A stretch of 64,000 bases of DNA, from the NCBI GenBank assembly GCA_910578085.1, contig CAJTPM010000022.1, forward strand, positions 1-64,000, given 5' to 3'. This document shows, one piece after another, positions 62,371 through 64,000 of the stretch. The notes beneath the pieces were generated by a model that did not search any database, was not told the DNA's origin, and saw only the letters and a program-made list of their open reading frames with translations. Made by a program: the position numbers and the translations under genes. Within the stretch, counting starts at the first letter, position 1. Each line of letters begins with the position of its first letter. Origin of the DNA: an uncultured Lachnospiraceae bacterium (lineage in GTDB: Bacteria; Bacillota; Clostridia; Lachnospirales; Lachnospiraceae).

Positions 62371-63690
62371 GTGAAAAAAGTTGTGAAATTCGGCGGGAGT
62401 TCTCTTGCCAGTGCGGAACAGTTTGAAAAAGTGGGAAATATTATCCGGGCGGATAAGGACAGGCGCTACGTGGTGCCGTCAGCTCCCGGAAAACGGTATT
62501 CCAAGGACACGAAAGTGACGGATATGCTCTATGACTGCTATGCTCTTGCGGAGGAGGAGATGGACTTTGCACAGGATTTTGCGGCGATCAGAGCGCGCTA
62601 TCAGGAGATCATAGACGGACTTCATCTGGAACTTTCCCTGGAGAAGGAATTTCAGGTAATGGAGGAAAATTTCAGAAACAAGGCAGGCAGCGATTATGCG
62701 GCTTCCCGGGGAGAGTATTTGAACAGTATCATTATGGCGAACTACCTGGGGTATGAGTTTATTGATGCGGCGGATGTGATCCGGTTTAACGACGACGGGG
62801 AATTCGATGCGGAGACCACCAACAAAATTCTGGGCAAGAGGCTGGAAAAGGCAGAATATGCGGTGATCCCCGGCTTTTACGGTGCGAAGAAAAACGGAAC
62901 CGTGAAGACTTTTTCGAGGGGCGGATCCGATGTGACAGGTTCCATTGTATCCAGAGCGGTGCAGGCGGATGCCTACGAAAACTGGACCGACGTGTCCGGC
63001 TTTCTGGTGGCGGATCCCCGTATTATCTACAAACCCGAGCCTATCGAGATGATCACCTACAGGGAACTGCGGGAGCTTTCCTACATGGGAGCCTCGGTGC
63101 TCCATGAGGACGCCATCTTCCCAGTGCGGAAAGAGGGGATTCCCATCAACATCCGCAATACCAATAGGCCTGCGGATGAGGGCACCTGGATCGTGGGAAG
63201 CACCTGTCAGAAATCCAAATACACGATCACCGGTATCGCCGGAAAGAAGGGGTTCTGTTCGGTGATTTTAGAGAAGGACATGATGAATTCGGAGATCGGC
63301 TTTGGCAGAAAAGTGCTGCAGGCCTTTGAGGATAACCATATTTCCTTTGAACATATGCCATCGGGTATCGATACGATGACGATTTTAGTGCATCAGGATG
63401 AGTTTGTGCATAAGGAACAATCCGTGGTTTCTGCCATCAACAGGATGGCTCATCCGGATCATATCGAGATCGAAGCGGATTTGGCGTTGATCGCCGTGGT
63501 GGGCAGAAGCATGAAGTCTTCCAGAGGTACGGCGGGCAGGATCTTCTCAGCCCTGGCTCACGCCAATGTGAACGTGAAGATGATCGATCAGGGATCTTCC
63601 GAGTTAAACATTATTATCGGTGTGAAGAACGAGGACTTTGAGGTGGCGATCAAGGCAATCTACGATATTTTTGTGTTGGCGAGACTGTAG
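62371..63690 (+). CDS. lysC: Aspartate kinase
   Basis: The 439-residue enzyme, GTG start, KFGGSSLAS at the N-terminus, FSRGGSDVTGSIVSRA and the paired ACT domains at the C-terminus (TIAGKKGFCSV-type strand, then LIAVVGRSMKSSRG). First step of Lys/Thr/Met synthesis. Feedback control by Lys or Thr through the ACT domains is expected for the family. Confidence 0.93.
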   Translation: MKKVVKFGGSSLASAEQFEKVGNIIRADKDRRYVVPSAPGKRYSKDTKVTDMLYDCYALAEEEMDFAQDFAAIRARYQEIIDGLHLELSLEKEFQVMEENFRNKAGSDYAASRGEYLNSIIMANYLGYEFIDAADVIRFNDDGEFDAETTNKILGKRLEKAEYAVIPGFYGAKKNGTVKTFSRGGSDVTGSIVSRAVQADAYENWTDVSGFLVADPRIIYKPEPIEMITYRELRELSYMGASVLHEDAIFPVRKEGIPINIRNTNRPADEGTWIVGSTCQKSKYTITGIAGKKGFCSVILEKDMMNSEIGFGRKVLQAFEDNHISFEHMPSGIDTMTILVHQDEFVHKEQSVVSAINRMAHPDHIEIEADLALIAVVGRSMKSSRGTAGRIFSALAHANVNVKMIDQGSSELNIIIGVKNEDFEVAIKAIYDIFVLARL

Positions 63691-63747
63691 ACCGGCAGTT
63701 ATGATTTAACTGATCTACAATGATTAAAATGAAACTGTAACAGCTGT

Positions 63748-63785
63748 AAAAAGCAGGTAACTGTAAAAAGTGACCTGCTTTTTTT
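63748..63785 (+). terminator. Terminator of threonine operon
   Basis: AAAAAGCAGGT (63748-63758) pairs with ACCTGCTTTTT (63773-63783), 14-nt loop, T run. Confidence 0.85.
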
Positions 63786-63867
63786 ATGCGCAGCCCCATG
63801 CAGAGGAAATATGCCGCATAAGCAGCGCATGGGGCGCACGGCGGGCAGGGAAAAGTGTATCTGCCTG
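63784..63867 (+). repeat. Bipartite hairpin element, copy C
   Basis: After the T tract: ATGCGCAG, GCCCCATGC (63793-63801) paired with GCATGGGGC (63827-63835), AGAGGAAAT in the loop, then a second hairpin CGGGCAG/CTGCCTG (63842-63867). Confidence 0.55.
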
Positions 63868-64000
63868 ATTGCGACTTACAATCTGTACTTGCAGCATAAA
63901 AACTTTTCCATATCCGTTCGGATAATATTTTCTACTTCAGATCAGAAATTGCAAAAATAATTACCAAAACAATAAAAAAATATTTTATATCAAGTAATTG

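Larger units (their letters stand above)
63691..64000. other. Intergenic region at right edge
   Basis: 310 nt without a gene: terminator, hairpin element C, a TATCCG-TT-CGGATA palindrome at 63911-63924 (possible operator), then AT-rich sequence to the window end. Confidence 0.5.

Overview
The window is chromosomal DNA of a low-to-mid GC, strictly anaerobic Firmicute, most likely a gut Lachnospiraceae. The evidence is the class III ribonucleotide reductase, the split two-subunit transketolase, the SipW-type surface proteins, the GH112 galacto-N-biose/lacto-N-biose pathway and the AGGAGG ribosome binding sites. A complete-looking 35.8 kb siphophage-type prophage interrupts it (about 7189-43002).

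Left host flank (1-7.2 kb): a surface-protein operon (a damaged TasA/camelysin-like gene, a sortase-type anchored protein and a MucBP-like protein), a one-helix membrane microprotein, a HAD nucleotidase, a WYL regulator, nrdD, and a small ORF whose 3' end carries the left attachment repeat.

Prophage (7.2-43.0 kb): nearly every gene is on the + strand. The early/replication part holds a small IS30-like HTH protein, a PP-loop PAPS-reductase-like enzyme, a tRNA-like gene, many small ORFs, a two-OB-fold SSB-like gene broken by an in-frame TGA, an HUH Rep protein, a VRR-NUC nuclease, ParA, a lipoprotein, a ParB fused to a DUF3850-like domain, and an ArpU-like late regulator. A late promoter region with three helically phased repeats precedes HNH, TerS, TerL, portal, protease, capsid, connectors, tail tube, tail chaperones, tape measure, Dit, Tal and a fibre. 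A diversity-generating retroelement (DGR) follows: target gene with VR, hairpin, avd, TR and reverse transcriptase. The right end has holin, a three-domain endolysin, a consensus promoter covered by operator palindromes, an RHH protein, a membrane HIRAN protein and an IS30-family DDE transposase next to attR. I see no tyrosine or serine integrase. ParAB, an HUH Rep and two identical 17-bp palindromes (candidate parS) suggest a phage-plasmid-like ancestry. By eye the prophage has one GATC and no GGCC in about 36 kb, while both are common in the host flanks.

Right host flank (43.0-64 kb): a decayed and an intact DUF2225 gene, glyA, the two transketolase subunits, an AraC regulator divergent from an ABC importer, then GH112 phosphorylase, GH2 beta-galactosidase and N-acetylhexosamine kinase (a mucin/milk-glycan disaccharide utilisation locus). 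A threonine-pathway operon follows (hom, archaeal-type phosphoglycerate mutase/homoserine kinase homologue, aspartate kinase). Three copies of a bipartite hairpin element follow terminators at about 2.78, 47.84 and 63.79 kb.
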